A stretch of DNA of 64,000 nt from Peptococcaceae bacterium. Lineage in GTDB: Bacteria > Bacillota > Desulfitobacteriia > Desulfitobacteriales > Syntrophobotulaceae. A model generated the notes under the pieces. That model was not told where the DNA came from and ran no database searches. It saw only the letters and a list, made by a program, of their open reading frames with translations. Positions within the stretch are counted from its first letter, which is position 1; every line of letters starts with the position of its first letter. A program made the translations under genes and the position numbers. The stretch is from NCBI GenBank assembly GCA_009778595.1, contig WRJI01000001.1, forward strand, positions 1 through 64,000. Direction: 5' to 3'. Below, piece after piece: positions 18,535-28,552 of the stretch.

Positions 18535-19442
18535 GTCTGTCCATAAGCACAATTCTATCTTTTCTCGAAACAGAAAATCTGACTCACCAGTACTATGGCA
18601 ATAATGACCTGTCAATAAACAGCTTTTGTCCGATTTCTGAGTTGCGGTCTAATGCAATGACATGGATCAAGACAGCTAACAGTTATGACTTTTCGAATAT
18701 CAACTTAGACTTGACCCTGCTTATCATAACAGATACACTGCCGAAGACAATCGATGTGAGCCCTTACAATTTCATTATTACGGATGAGCCCAAAGTTATC
18801 TATTTTGAGATTCTCAACAGGTATTTTGTCGCACCACAACAGGCTTCAGGTATAGCAACATCGGCCATTGTTGAAACACATACAATAGGCCGCAATGTGT
18901 CTATCGGTCATCATAGTTATATTGGCGCGGAAGTATCAATCGGTGACAACGTCATCATAAGAAACAACGTTGTTATTGAAGGGCCAACCACTATTGGCAG
19001 CAACTGCGTGATCGAATCAGGGACAGTAATCGGGGCTCAAGGTTACGGATATTACACGACACCGGATCACCAGATCAAGAAGGTTCCGGATTTCGGTGGT
19101 GTTATTATTGGTAACCGTGTGGAGATTGGCGCGAACGTTGGCATATCCAGAGGCACATTATCTAATACTGTCCTTGAAGACGATGTGAAAATTGACAATC
19201 TCTGTCATATTGGTCACAACGCACATGTTGGCGCAAGAACTTATATCACAGCCTCGAGTATGCTGGCAGGAAGTTGCACACTTGAAGAGGACACATATCT
19301 TGCTCCGGGTTCACTGATTATGAATCAAATAACTGTTGGGAAGAAGTCTTTTGTGGGCATGGGTGCCGCCGTCACAAAGAGTGTTGAAGCGAACAAAATC
19401 GTTGCCGGGGTTCCCGCCAAAGTTCTAAGAGATAACACTTAG
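18531..19442 (+). CDS. LpxD-like hexapeptide N-acyltransferase
   Basis: Multiple hexapeptide repeats; GYGYYTTPDHQIKKVPDFGGVIIGNRVEIGANVGISRG...DDVKIDNLCHIGHNAHVG is LpxD-like. Confidence 0.75.
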   Translation: MSLSISTILSFLETENLTHQYYGNNDLSINSFCPISELRSNAMTWIKTANSYDFSNINLDLTLLIITDTLPKTIDVSPYNFIITDEPKVIYFEILNRYFVAPQQASGIATSAIVETHTIGRNVSIGHHSYIGAEVSIGDNVIIRNNVVIEGPTTIGSNCVIESGTVIGAQGYGYYTTPDHQIKKVPDFGGVIIGNRVEIGANVGISRGTLSNTVLEDDVKIDNLCHIGHNAHVGARTYITASSMLAGSCTLEEDTYLAPGSLIMNQITVGKKSFVGMGAAVTKSVEANKIVAGVPAKVLRDNT

Positions 19443-19462
19443 AGCTTTCCTTATCACTGTTG

Positions 19463-20086
19463 TCACCGTCCGTGAAATATAACAACCACGGTTTTTAACA
19501 GAATTCGCAGATCCCGCGCAAATGTCCATGTACGAATATACTCCAAATCATAAGCTATCGTTTCTCCCAATGTCAAATCACTCCGCCCATTAACTTGGGC
19601 TAGGCCTGTTATTCCCGGCGGCATATCAAGACGACCGCGTTGTTCCTCCGTATACTCGCTGGCGATTTCCGGCACTTCTGGGCGGGGTCCCACAACACTC
19701 ATCGTCCCGTTTAGTATGTTCATGAGCTGTGGCAGCTCATCAAGGCTCGTACGCCGCAAAAATCGTCCGCTGGCTGTAATCCGCGGATCATCCTTTTCTT
19801 GAAAAACGAAACTTTCCGGATCGAATCGATCATCAGCTTTAAGCTTTTCTATGCGTTGACGCATAGCCTCGTCAGCATCGAGAACCATTGTCCTGAACTT
19901 GTAAATTGTGAATGGTTTACCGCCCCGCCCAACACGCGTCTGATGAAAGATTGCAGCCCCCGGCGAATCCCAGCGTATCCAGATCACGATCAGAAGCCAC
20001 AACGGCGCGACAAGGATTATCAAAGGGATCGCAATAAGGTAATCGAGAATACGCTTTGCAAGCATACCATTCACCCCAAACATCAT
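19463..20086 (-). CDS. Undecaprenyl-phosphate sugar phosphotransferase (bacterial sugar transferase)
   Basis: KRILDYLIAIPLIILVAPLWLLI...GKPFTIYKFRTM...SLDELPQLMNILNGTMSVVGPRPEVPE. Confidence 0.93.
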   Translation of the reverse strand: MMFGVNGMLAKRILDYLIAIPLIILVAPLWLLIVIWIRWDSPGAAIFHQTRVGRGGKPFTIYKFRTMVLDADEAMRQRIEKLKADDRFDPESFVFQEKDDPRITASGRFLRRTSLDELPQLMNILNGTMSVVGPRPEVPEIASEYTEEQRGRLDMPPGITGLAQVNGRSDLTLGETIAYDLEYIRTWTFARDLRILLKTVVVIFHGR

Positions 20087-20100
20087 TCTCTGTCTTATCT

Positions 20101-21246
20101 CTAATTCAATATCTCCATAACAGCTTGAATCACCTTAGCTACATCCTCATCGGACATCTTAGGATATAGAGGCAGGGAAACAATCCGTTCAAAAATCTCT
20201 TCCGTCACAGGATAACTTGCCCCGGCAAAATAATCGCGATGATACGGATGATAATGGACCGGAATGAAATGCACGCTGCTGCCCACACCCTTTTCCTTGA
20301 GTCTATCAATAAAGGCATTGCGGTCAACAGAGATCTCCGCCAAATTGAGCTTAACAATATATAAATGCCATGCATGGCGCACATCGGGACTGTCAATAGG
20401 CAATTCGATCGCCGGGCAGCCGGCAAATGCTTCATTGTAATACCGGGCAATCTCTTCCCGCCGCGCTTGCATCTTATTAAGCTTCTTTAATTGGCTCAGT
20501 CCTAGAGCCGCTTGGATATCCGTCATATTGTACTTATATCCCGGAACCAACACCTCATAAAACCAGCTCCCCTGGTCTGTGTAACGATTCCAGGCGCCAT
20601 GACTCAACCCATGACTGCTCCAAAGACGCAACCGCTCAGCCAGATCATCATCATTTGTTGTTACCATACCGCCTTCACCTGTGACCAAGTTCTTAGTAGC
20701 GTAGAAAGAGAAAACTGTCGCATCCCCAATGCTGCCGACCATGCGCCCTTGATATTGGGTATAGATCGCATGCGCCGCATCCTCTATAACTTTGATTCTA
20801 TGGCGGCCGGCAAGATCCATAACAGCGTCCATATCGCAGGGATAGCCGGCGATATGCACAGGAACCAATGCCTTTGTATGAGATGTTATAGCTTCTTCGA
20901 TTTTTCTCCCATCAATATTCATTGTATACGGATCAATATCAACTAAAACCGGTTTGGCTCCGGTATGTATAATAGTGTTCACCGTCGCCACAAATGTTAA
21001 GGGGGTGGTTATCACTTCGTCCCCCGGCCCAAGATCGAGACAAGACAGCGTCAAGTGTAACCCTGAAGTACAGGAATTAACGGCGACAGCGTGCTTTGCC
21101 CCTACATACGAGGCAAATGTCTTCTCAAATTCAAGTGTTTTCGGACCGCGTGTCAGCCATCCGGAGCGAAAACTGTCCAAGACACCCGCGATGTCGTCTT
21201 CTTCAATCAATGGTAATCCATACGCTACAAAATCATGACTTTCCAT
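20101..21246 (-). CDS. DegT/DnrJ/EryC1/StrS aminotransferase (PglE/PseC-type)
   Basis: GLPLIEEDDIAGVLDSFRSGWLTRGPKTLEFEKTFASYVGAKHAVAVNSCTSGLHLTL...TYQ-like PLP region; FSFYATKNLVTGEGGM. Confidence 0.9.
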   Translation of the reverse strand: MESHDFVAYGLPLIEEDDIAGVLDSFRSGWLTRGPKTLEFEKTFASYVGAKHAVAVNSCTSGLHLTLSCLDLGPGDEVITTPLTFVATVNTIIHTGAKPVLVDIDPYTMNIDGRKIEEAITSHTKALVPVHIAGYPCDMDAVMDLAGRHRIKVIEDAAHAIYTQYQGRMVGSIGDATVFSFYATKNLVTGEGGMVTTNDDDLAERLRLWSSHGLSHGAWNRYTDQGSWFYEVLVPGYKYNMTDIQAALGLSQLKKLNKMQARREEIARYYNEAFAGCPAIELPIDSPDVRHAWHLYIVKLNLAEISVDRNAFIDRLKEKGVGSSVHFIPVHYHPYHRDYFAGASYPVTEEIFERIVSLPLYPKMSDEDVAKVIQAVMEILN

Positions 21247-22300
21247 CAACACTGTCCTTTCGGTCTCTTTTCCATAGAATCCGGCTGAAGAATCCAGCCA
21301 GAGATCCCACCCCATAACTTATATGAAAGAACGGGTATAAGATAATCAGAGCCAAGAAATACTTAAAGCCGTTCTTAACGGATAGCTTCAATGAATAGCC
21401 AAGATCAAGCAAACTGTAACACATCACTTCTGCCAAAAGCAAATACCCCCAAAATGGCTGGGGCAAAATCAAAATCGCCAACCCAAGAACCAACAGAGAT
21501 GAGACAAACAGAAACGGTATATAATGCCTGAGGCTCATAGACCCCGGGCATAGAAACGATGTGATGACTCCCCACTTCCCATTCAGGAAGCCATTCTTCA
21601 TCATCCGGCTTATGGAATCACGACAGAAATAAGTGAATACTATGTCGTTCGACAGAAAATTTCTTCCTCCGTTCTTGCGAATCCGGTAATTCATTTCGTT
21701 ATCCTGGTTGCGGGTCAAACGCACATCATAATAGCCGAACCGCTCAAACGTCTCCCTTCGAAAAGCTCCGAAGGGGACTGTATCAACATAGCCATCCTCA
21801 GCGCCAACACGATAAGCCGCGTTACCCACACCGAATTTCGTTGATTGCATTAACGCAATGGCTTCTCCCCAGAAACCACGCCCTTGAGTCTGCGCTACAC
21901 CACCCACATTTTCGGCACCTGTTCTTTCCAGACATGCAATGCATTTGGATATGTAGTTATTCGCGTACATACTATGGGCGCCCATCATAACAACATAACA
22001 GCCTCGTGAAGCGCGAATTCCAATATTCAAAGCATACGGCGCCGTTTTATCAGGATTGCTAAGTAAATGAAGATGAGGATATTTCTCAGAATACTGTTGA
22101 ACGATCTCGCAAGTTTTATCTGTGGAACATCCATCAATAAAGAGTAGCTCCATCTGTTCTGCCGGATAGTCCTGTTGAAGGAGTGATTCTATGCATGATT
22201 CGATGTAGCGTTCTTCGTTGCGGATCGGGATAATGACTGAAGCGGTTACATTACGTTCTGCCAAAATCAAACCTCCAATTTGTTCATTGTATGGTACCAA
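21233..22300 (-). CDS. Glycosyltransferase family 2
   Basis: TASVIIPIRNEERYIESCIESLLQQDYPAEQMELLFIDGCSTDKT; C-terminal TM. Confidence 0.88.
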   Translation of the reverse strand: MVPYNEQIGGLILAERNVTASVIIPIRNEERYIESCIESLLQQDYPAEQMELLFIDGCSTDKTCEIVQQYSEKYPHLHLLSNPDKTAPYALNIGIRASRGCYVVMMGAHSMYANNYISKCIACLERTGAENVGGVAQTQGRGFWGEAIALMQSTKFGVGNAAYRVGAEDGYVDTVPFGAFRRETFERFGYYDVRLTRNQDNEMNYRIRKNGGRNFLSNDIVFTYFCRDSISRMMKNGFLNGKWGVITSFLCPGSMSLRHYIPFLFVSSLLVLGLAILILPQPFWGYLLLAEVMCYSLLDLGYSLKLSVKNGFKYFLALIILYPFFHISYGVGSLAGFFSRILWKRDRKDSVDGKS

Positions 22301-22381
22301 TATTCGATTACGGCCACTTTCTAAATTTTAACATGTGACGATTGATCATGCAAATCAGAGAATCGGTACAGCCAACATGAA

Positions 22382-23977
22382 TTAATAATTAGGCTTCTCC
22401 CGCCTTCTGACCCACAACCGCAACCCCGTCAGAACAACCCCCACTGAGCACAAACAAGCCGCCACCCAGAAGACTCCATGCATCGCCCCCACAAAAGCCC
22501 CCTCCAGCCCCTCACCATATTCTTCAACCCGATACCCCACCTGGGCGCTCATGAAAAAGTACAACAAACTGGTTGACAGGGACACCCCTGTCACCATCCC
22601 CACATTACGCATCAAAGCGTTGATGCTGCCCGAAACCCCCAGCTTATCTCTCGGTACCTGCGACATAATCAGAGATGTATTGGGGGACTGGAAAATCGCC
22701 GACCCCATTGTCACGACAGCCATAAGCGCGACAATCAGCCACGCTGGGGATGTCTCTGAAATAAACAAGCCCACCAACACCAGTCCCACGACCATAATAC
22801 ACTGCCCGAAGAAGGTTAGAGATTCCGACCCGATCTTGTCCGACGTATATCCGCTCAGAGGCGCGACAACCATCATAACCAACGGAGCCGTCATCATCAG
22901 CAATCCGGCATGGAAAGAAGTTATCCGCAGAACATCCTGCAGGTAAAACGGAACAAGTATCGTCATAAACGATATCGTCACGAAACTCAATAATGAACAA
23001 AACACACTCAATGAATACAGCTTATTCTTGAATATTGTTAACTCCACCAACGGCTCATGCCGGTGAGCCTCAACATAAACAAATAACGCCGCAAGAACAA
23101 TCGACCCAACGAACATGCCAAGAATTCTCGGGTCTGCTATTCCCCAAGATCGATAGAGATTGATCGCCAGGACGAAAAGAATAATCATCAAAGCGGACAA
23201 CCCCGCGCCCTTCCCATCAATTCTATCCTTGGGTATCGAATCCCAGAACGCTTTTATCCGCGTTGTCCATGCTGTGCGTGTTGTATGTGTCGCTTTGGCC
23301 TTCTCAATCCGCTTTGGCAGCACCTTCTGGCCCACCAGAAACACCACAATCCCAATGGGAATATTAATAAGGAAGATCACATGCCAATCCAGATGCGACA
23401 CAATCAAACCGCCTAATCCGGGACCCATTAAATTACCCAGCGCAACCGAAGACCCGGTTAACCCCAAAGCCCGACCCCGTTCATGATCCGGAAAGACATG
23501 GGTGATAATCCCCTGATTCGTCGCCATCGACGCCGCCGCACCAATCCCCTGAACCACCCTGGCCCCCAACAAAAACGGCAGCGATCCGGCCAACCCGCAC
23601 AACAACGACCCAAAAGTGAACACCACAATCCCAAACTTGAAAATAGAAACCTTGCTCAGCATATCGCCCAACCGGCCGAAAACCAAAACCGTCGATGTAA
23701 TCGCCATTAAATAACTCGTCACAACCCATGACATCGCTGCCAAATCAACCGAAAGGTTTTTGGAAATGGTATGAATGGCAACATTAATAATACTGGCGTC
23801 GATACACGTCATAAACGTCAAAGAGAGCACAACCGCCAGAATCCCCCACCGTCCCTTGATAACATCGCCTTGGCGCATATCTGTATCGCCTTGGTCTCCT
23901 TTAGTTTTCCCATTCTGCTGAATCGGTTTTTCTTCTTCCACAATTACTCTCCCTCTAACCAATAACACCTCCGACAA
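22382..23977 (-). CDS. MFS drug-resistance-type transporter (DHA2 family)
   Basis: 14-TM-like; LGLTGSSVALGNLMGPGLGGLIVSHLDWHVIFLINIPIGI. Confidence 0.88.
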   Translation of the reverse strand: MSEVLLVRGRVIVEEEKPIQQNGKTKGDQGDTDMRQGDVIKGRWGILAVVLSLTFMTCIDASIINVAIHTISKNLSVDLAAMSWVVTSYLMAITSTVLVFGRLGDMLSKVSIFKFGIVVFTFGSLLCGLAGSLPFLLGARVVQGIGAAASMATNQGIITHVFPDHERGRALGLTGSSVALGNLMGPGLGGLIVSHLDWHVIFLINIPIGIVVFLVGQKVLPKRIEKAKATHTTRTAWTTRIKAFWDSIPKDRIDGKGAGLSALMIILFVLAINLYRSWGIADPRILGMFVGSIVLAALFVYVEAHRHEPLVELTIFKNKLYSLSVFCSLLSFVTISFMTILVPFYLQDVLRITSFHAGLLMMTAPLVMMVVAPLSGYTSDKIGSESLTFFGQCIMVVGLVLVGLFISETSPAWLIVALMAVVTMGSAIFQSPNTSLIMSQVPRDKLGVSGSINALMRNVGMVTGVSLSTSLLYFFMSAQVGYRVEEYGEGLEGAFVGAMHGVFWVAACLCSVGVVLTGLRLWVRRREKPNY

Positions 23978-24003
23978 TCATAAATCAAAATAACCCCAAA
24001 CAA

Positions 24004-25500
24004 TCAACCATCTGTCGAACCTTTAAAGAGAATGCGCAAAAGTAACTGCCGAAGATCCTTATCAATAGCAAACAACACTGCAAAATATACCATTGCTGCC
24101 AAACAGGCTACAAGCACAACATGCCAGTTCCTAATAAGATACGCCAACCCTATCGCCAGTGCCGAAGACATCAGCACTGAAGGCAACTGACGCCAAATAC
24201 GGATAGGATACATCCTCACCCGAATATATAGATAGTATCCCAAAAACAAGAAACCCTCAACCAAGAGAATGCTCCAAGAAGACCCCATAAGTCCATATCT
24301 CGGTTGCGCCCAAAGAGTCAGCCCCACCAGAAGAATCAAACAAACCCCCTGCATAATTGTGCGCTGCCATTGACGATTCCTTGTCATCAAGGCCTCACCC
24401 AGCGGGTAACTCAGGCATTCCAAGGCAAAATACCAGCTGAGTACAGCAAACACCACGGCTGAGCTCGAATATTCTGCTCCATAAATCAAGCCGATGATCT
24501 CTGTCGAAAACACGCAAAAGAAAAAGCTTACCGGAATGCCCACCGCCGCCAATATTTTAAAGACCTTTTCCATCGCCGTTTGATGGCGAATCTGCTCACC
24601 GGCTCCCAACCGGAAAAGAATCGGATAAATTGCATAGGCAAAAGTGTTTGGCAGAAAAACCAATGTGATTACCAAGATCTGCGCAGCTCGGAAAATCGCG
24701 ACCTCCTCACTGGATACAACAAGTATAGACATCACAAAGATAGTCGCATTTGGAATAATTGAACTGACAGCACGTTGCAGACCAAAAGGCAGCCCCTCCC
24801 CTACCATTTTGGGAAGCTTTGATACATCTTTTATAGGTTTGGGCTGTTTGCGCAAAACCAGAAGTAAAAGAACCGTAATCAAGACATAGCTTATAAGATG
24901 TGTAGCCGTTACAGCCGTCGCACCCTGACTCGCAGAAACCGAAAAATAGCTCACCAAGTACTTGGAGACCCTCAGCACAGCACCATTGTGCGTCACAAAA
25001 AGTACTCCAAGAGTCATAATCGCAATAAGAAGAGCCTGTAAGAATTGAAACCCGGCTGTCACCGACATTTTCTCAATAGTTTGGTAGTAACTAAAAAACG
25101 TTTGGCTGACATTATAGAATCCCATGGCGATCCCGAGAATGATGATCATCATACACTGAGCTGTGTCGAAATCTAACCACATCCAGCATATTAACAAGAC
25201 AGCGAACATGAAAACAGAAACTACAACAATCGCAACCACTTTAACAAATAGGGCATTACCAAAATAGAGGGACAATTTCGTTCTATCCCGAGAACAATCT
25301 TGCACCATAAGTTGACTCACACCGAGTTCATGAAAGTAGCTGAAAATATTAACAAATGCGTATGCCGCACTATAAAGGCCGAAACCTACAAGGCCTAAAT
25401 ACCTGGCTAGAAGAATACCAACAACAAACTGCATGACTTTGTTCAACATTGTGGACACTGTCATCAAGCCGGTGTTTTTTACGACTACTTGAAAATCCAT
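24004..25500 (-). CDS. Oligosaccharide flippase (Wzx/MATE-like)
   Basis: NTGLMTVSTMLNKVMQFVVGILLARYLGLVGFGLYSAAYAFVNIF typical polysaccharide transporter N-terminus. Confidence 0.85.
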   Translation of the reverse strand: MDFQVVVKNTGLMTVSTMLNKVMQFVVGILLARYLGLVGFGLYSAAYAFVNIFSYFHELGVSQLMVQDCSRDRTKLSLYFGNALFVKVVAIVVVSVFMFAVLLICWMWLDFDTAQCMMIIILGIAMGFYNVSQTFFSYYQTIEKMSVTAGFQFLQALLIAIMTLGVLFVTHNGAVLRVSKYLVSYFSVSASQGATAVTATHLISYVLITVLLLLVLRKQPKPIKDVSKLPKMVGEGLPFGLQRAVSSIIPNATIFVMSILVVSSEEVAIFRAAQILVITLVFLPNTFAYAIYPILFRLGAGEQIRHQTAMEKVFKILAAVGIPVSFFFCVFSTEIIGLIYGAEYSSSAVVFAVLSWYFALECLSYPLGEALMTRNRQWQRTIMQGVCLILLVGLTLWAQPRYGLMGSSWSILLVEGFLFLGYYLYIRVRMYPIRIWRQLPSVLMSSALAIGLAYLIRNWHVVLVACLAAMVYFAVLFAIDKDLRQLLLRILFKGSTDG

Positions 25501-25613
25501 CTTTTTTTACTTTTCTCCACATACCATCTTTGCTTCATACACGTATTCCATGCCATTCAGAGCCGCATTCATGTATAAATTCAAATCAAGCTTATCACAT
25601 TTTACCCGTGCAC

Positions 25614-26735
25614 TCAAATAACCCCATATAGCGCCTTTTCGACGATCTCCACAACCCTCTCCTGCTGCTCATCCGTCAATTCCGGATAACACGGCAAAGC
25701 AAACGCCTCTTCTGACGCCCCTTCCGCTACAGGCAGGCTTCCAGGTTTCATCCCCAGATATTCAAACGCCTTCTGCAAATGCAGCGGCACAGGATAATAC
25801 ACCGCGCTACCAATCCCCGCCCCAGCCAAGGCTTTCATAATTTCCTCCCGCCGCCGGGAGCGTACCACATACAGATGATAAACCGATTCCGCCTCAGGAT
25901 CGCGTCCCGGCAAAACAATATCGCCCCGCCCCGCCGCATCCGCCAGCAGCAGATCATACCTGGCAGCCTTAACCCGGCGCGCCTCATTCCACTGTTCCAG
26001 ATAGCGCAGTTTCACCCTAAGAATAGCCGCTTGAATCTCATCCAACCGGCTGTTATACCCTATATCGTCATGGTAATACTTCTTGTCACAGCCATGGAAG
26101 CGCAACCGCCTCACAACCTCAGCAATTCGTGCGTCGTTGGTCACAACCATCCCCGCGTCGCCATAAGCCCCCAAGTTCTTCGTCGGGAAAAAACTTAACG
26201 TCCCGGCATGGCCAAGGGACCCCGCCCTGCGGCCACGATAACGGGCCCCCACAGCCTGAGCCGCGTCCTCAAGAATGCTAATCTCATAGCGGTCCGCCAC
26301 CTCTGTCAGTCGTTCCACATCCAACATCTGTCCAAAGATATGAACAGGAATAATAGCCTTGGTTCTGGCGGTGATTTTTATTTTGATGTGATTGAGATCC
26401 AGATTCAACGTCACCGGGTCAATATCAACAAACACAGGCACCGCGCCAAGCTGTGCCACCGTCTCCGCTGTAGCGAAAAAAGTATATGGCGTCGTAATAA
26501 CTTCGTCGCCGGGGCGAATATTTAAAGCCAGCAACGCCAGTGTCAACGCGTCTGTCCCATTAGCCACCCCGATAGCGTATTGGGTTTCACAGAAGGACGC
26601 CATCTCCTCCTCCAATGCCCGGCCTTCCGGTCCCAGGATGAAATGGCAGGACTCCAAGACACGATGAACAGCCGCATCAATCTCGTCCTTAATTAGAGCG
26701 TATTGAGCCTTTAAGTCTAACAGCGGTATTTGCAT
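25614..26735 (-). CDS. DegT/DnrJ/EryC1/StrS aminotransferase (WbpE-like)
   Basis: MQIPLLDLKAQYALIKDEIDAAVHRVLESCHFILGPEGRALEEEMA...GDEVITTPYTFFATAE...FFPTKNLGAYGDAGM. Confidence 0.92.
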   Translation of the reverse strand: MQIPLLDLKAQYALIKDEIDAAVHRVLESCHFILGPEGRALEEEMASFCETQYAIGVANGTDALTLALLALNIRPGDEVITTPYTFFATAETVAQLGAVPVFVDIDPVTLNLDLNHIKIKITARTKAIIPVHIFGQMLDVERLTEVADRYEISILEDAAQAVGARYRGRRAGSLGHAGTLSFFPTKNLGAYGDAGMVVTNDARIAEVVRRLRFHGCDKKYYHDDIGYNSRLDEIQAAILRVKLRYLEQWNEARRVKAARYDLLLADAAGRGDIVLPGRDPEAESVYHLYVVRSRRREEIMKALAGAGIGSAVYYPVPLHLQKAFEYLGMKPGSLPVAEGASEEAFALPCYPELTDEQQERVVEIVEKALYGVI

Positions 26736-26782
26736 TCTTTTATCAGCTCCTACATAGTCTTATGCCTTCTTGATAGTTGCCT

Positions 26783-26898
26783 CTAACGCGGGCTCTGCCC
26801 GCAAGTATCCAGTATTCAGTATTCAGTATTCAGTATTCAGTATTCAGAATGTGGATTTTCTTGTTTTTTATTGATGTTGTTGCAACCTAAGCGACTAA
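26783..26898 (-). repeat. Dispersed hairpin-heptad repeat, copy B (subfamily 1, 6 heptads)
   Basis: Reverse complement reads TTAGTCGCTTAG-GTTGCAACAAC-ATCAATAAAAAACAAGAAAATCCACATT-(CTGAATA)5CTGGATA-CTTGCGGGCAGAGCCCGCGTTAG. Confidence 0.92.
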
Positions 26899-26945
26899 AG
26901 GGGGTTTTTCCGTTCTCTCCCGCCACTTGCGGGAATAGCCACGCT

Positions 26946-28325
26946 CTATATCTTTACAATTTTCTCACGCCCCCTCACAACATTTTTGGTCGCGTTGCGC
27001 GTATCAACTACGAGACCGGCTTTCTCAACAACCCAGTCATAGTCGATGTTCGAGTGATCTGTCAAAATCAGAACACAGTCGGCTTCAACCACATTATCTT
27101 CTGCAAGGTCTACGCTCTCTAATCGCATAGTGCTCCCTCCGTGAGATTCTATTACAGGAACATAGGGATCATGATAACTTATCATCGCACCATCTTTTTT
27201 CAAAAGTTCCATAATAATCAATGCAGGCGACTCACGAACATCACAAATATCTTTTTTGTAAGCTACACCTAATACAAGAATTTTTGCATCTTTGACACTC
27301 TTTTGCTGTTGATTTAAAGCTCGAAATATCTTGTTAACAACAAAATAGGAAACCTCCATATTAATCTCCCCGGCTAATTCAATAAACCGCGTATGATAGT
27401 TATATTCACGAGCCTTCCACGTTAGATAAAATGGGTCAATCGGAATACAATGTCCCCCCACTCCAGGTCCCGGATAAAAACTGTGGATGCCGAAAGGCTT
27501 CGTAGCCGCTGCGTCAACAATTTCCCATACATCAAGCCCCATTCGGTCACACAGCAACATCAGCTCGTTAACAAGAGCAATATTCACAGCACGATATGTG
27601 TTTTCAAACACTTTAGTCATTTCAGCAGCAGCCGCGGAGCTCACCGGCACAACATTGATAATGGTTTGCTGGTAAAGCAGACAAGCAATCTTCAGGCACA
27701 TTGGGGTCACCCCCCCAACAACCTTTGAAGTGTTCTTCGTTGTAAACCTCTTATTGCCGGGATCAACACGTTCAGGCGAAAAAGCCAGAAAATAATCCTT
27801 TCCAACCTCAAGACCGGCTTGTTGAAGAATCGGATAAATAATCTCCTCGGTCGTCCCCGGATATGTTGTGCTCTCCAATGTAACCAGCTGACCAACCCGC
27901 AATCTCTTGGCAATTTCTTCGGCCGAGTTTTTCATATAGGAAATATCCGGATCGCGCGTTACAGTCAATGGTGTTGGGACACAAATAACAATAACATCGC
28001 ATTCACCAAGGCGTCCGAAATCACAGGTCGCCTCAAGCAACCCCGACTGAACAACTGTACGAAGCTCCTCATCACTAACATCACCAATGTAATTTGAACT
28101 GGCGTTAACGAAATCGACTCTCTTTTGCTGGATGTCGAAGCCCAACACTGGAAACCCAACTTTTGCCTTTTCAACAGCCAACGGCAACCCAACATACCCT
28201 AAACCAATCACTCCAACCCGCGCTACATGGCCCTCAATCTTAGCAATAAGCTCAATAGCTGCACTGCTTTCATTCGGAACCCCGTTGTCCAGCGGATTTC
28301 TTCCATCCTCAAAAACAGTTTTCAT
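26946..28325 (-). CDS. UDP-sugar 6-dehydrogenase (WbpA/WecC-like nucleotide sugar dehydrogenase)
   Basis: VGVIGLGYVGLPLAVEKAKVGFPVLGFDI...TYPGTTEEII...GPGVGGHCIPIDPFYLTWKA...VLGVAYKKDICDVRESPAL. Confidence 0.93.
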   Translation of the reverse strand: MKTVFEDGRNPLDNGVPNESSAAIELIAKIEGHVARVGVIGLGYVGLPLAVEKAKVGFPVLGFDIQQKRVDFVNASSNYIGDVSDEELRTVVQSGLLEATCDFGRLGECDVIVICVPTPLTVTRDPDISYMKNSAEEIAKRLRVGQLVTLESTTYPGTTEEIIYPILQQAGLEVGKDYFLAFSPERVDPGNKRFTTKNTSKVVGGVTPMCLKIACLLYQQTIINVVPVSSAAAAEMTKVFENTYRAVNIALVNELMLLCDRMGLDVWEIVDAAATKPFGIHSFYPGPGVGGHCIPIDPFYLTWKAREYNYHTRFIELAGEINMEVSYFVVNKIFRALNQQQKSVKDAKILVLGVAYKKDICDVRESPALIIMELLKKDGAMISYHDPYVPVIESHGGSTMRLESVDLAEDNVVEADCVLILTDHSNIDYDWVVEKAGLVVDTRNATKNVVRGREKIVKI

Positions 28326-28552
28326 ATATTCCTCTCCTCATACAGCATTTGGTTCAATTGTTGACCTATATCCTCACCTTTATTCAGCTTCCATGCCTAT
28401 TCTACACATGTCTTCCTCTTTTGTAAACATAGTGTGAATGGTAGGTGATACACGCCTTATATCCTTTTGCTTTTCCGCAGCACGATCCTGTTAGAAGCTG
28501 GTTAATTGTGGTATAATCCAGTCAACAGCAGCCATGTTTTCTGGAGAGAAAC

